64,000 nucleotides of DNA from Chondrilla cf. caribensis (lineage: Eukaryota; Porifera; Demospongiae; Chondrillida; Chondrillidae): positions 4,270,440 through 4,334,439 of the forward strand of contig OZ026563.1 in assembly GCA_964020155.1 (NCBI GenBank). Direction: 5' to 3'. The position numbers and the translations under genes are program-made. The notes under the pieces are model-generated. The model was not told the origin of the DNA, did no database searches, and saw nothing but the letters and a program-made list of their open reading frames with translations. Positions 63,842-64,000 of this stretch are shown here, one piece after another (position 1 is the first letter of the stretch; the number at the start of each line of letters is the position of its first letter).

Positions 63842-64000
63842 AACATTAGTTTTTAGTCCAACACTGTGGCTAATTGGGTAACAGATGTTACAATTTGATC
63901 TTATTATAATTCTTAATTTGCAGTTTAATTACTGGTAGCATTGTGTGGATTTTAATACTTGTCATTGTATTCAGTTTAGCCACATTGTTGGCATGTGGTG
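63842..64000. other. 3' flank of the arrestin gene
   Basis: AT-rich sequence to the window edge. No other feature seen. Confidence 0.5.

Overview
The window is nuclear DNA of an animal with a compact, intron-rich genome. Every sizeable gene I recognise is a conserved animal or eukaryotic gene: the cilium/flagellum proteins CFAP44, CCDC15 and EFCAB9 (the CatSper calcium sensor), the Golgi tether TBC1D23, the kinesin regulator KIFBP, the Pol I factor TAF1C, the ribosome-assembly GTPase BMS1, the ER ubiquitin ligase RNF170, the PP1 inhibitor PPP1R11 and an alpha-arrestin. Introns are mostly 100-900 bp with GT-AG ends, and neighbouring start codons lie only 57-190 bp apart. This density, the flagellar genes and the many CA/TG microsatellites suggest an early-branching marine invertebrate. 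A demosponge is my first guess, but the sequence alone does not prove it. No prokaryotic genes, rRNA, CRISPR array or virus-like gene was seen.

Layout. 167-1172 (+): last exons of an unrecognised gene. 1748-4675 (-): RNF170. 4817-19946 (+): CFAP44, 32 reconstructed coding exons, about 2216 aa. 20262-21266 (-): EFCAB9. 21324-27012 (+): TAF1C. 27382-29991 (-): CCDC15. 30057-38255 (+): TBC1D23, 15 exons, 741 aa. 38256-42533: repeat-rich accessory island with a tandem 1.4 kb duplication carrying a tRNA-derived SINE and NUP188-like exons. 42534-42794 (+): 86-aa ORF. 42846-44585 (+): intronless KIFBP. About 44870-52782: about 43 copies of a 184-bp satellite. 52930-60106 (+): BMS1, 8 exons, 1331 aa. 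60724-61446 (-): PPP1R11. 61633-61862 (+): possible 53-aa Cys-containing protein. 62441-63841 (+): alpha-arrestin with a repetitive tail.

Gene order alternates: divergent pairs share very short promoters (RNF170/CFAP44, EFCAB9/TAF1C, CCDC15/TBC1D23, PPP1R11/small gene), and the pairs meet tail to tail. Housekeeping genes are thus paired with ciliary or sperm genes.

The most unusual structures are repeat arrays built around splice sites. A 26-bp minisatellite in RNF170 repeats the exon's own 5' splice site about 28 times. A roughly 34-bp minisatellite in CFAP44 ends in the real 3' splice site and repeats it about 9 times. One TAF1C 5' splice site is the first GT of a (GT)n microsatellite. Several non-autonomous terminal-inverted-repeat elements and a 98-nt hairpin lie in introns. 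Exon coordinates were worked out by hand from splice signals, reading phase and remembered protein families; none has transcript support here.
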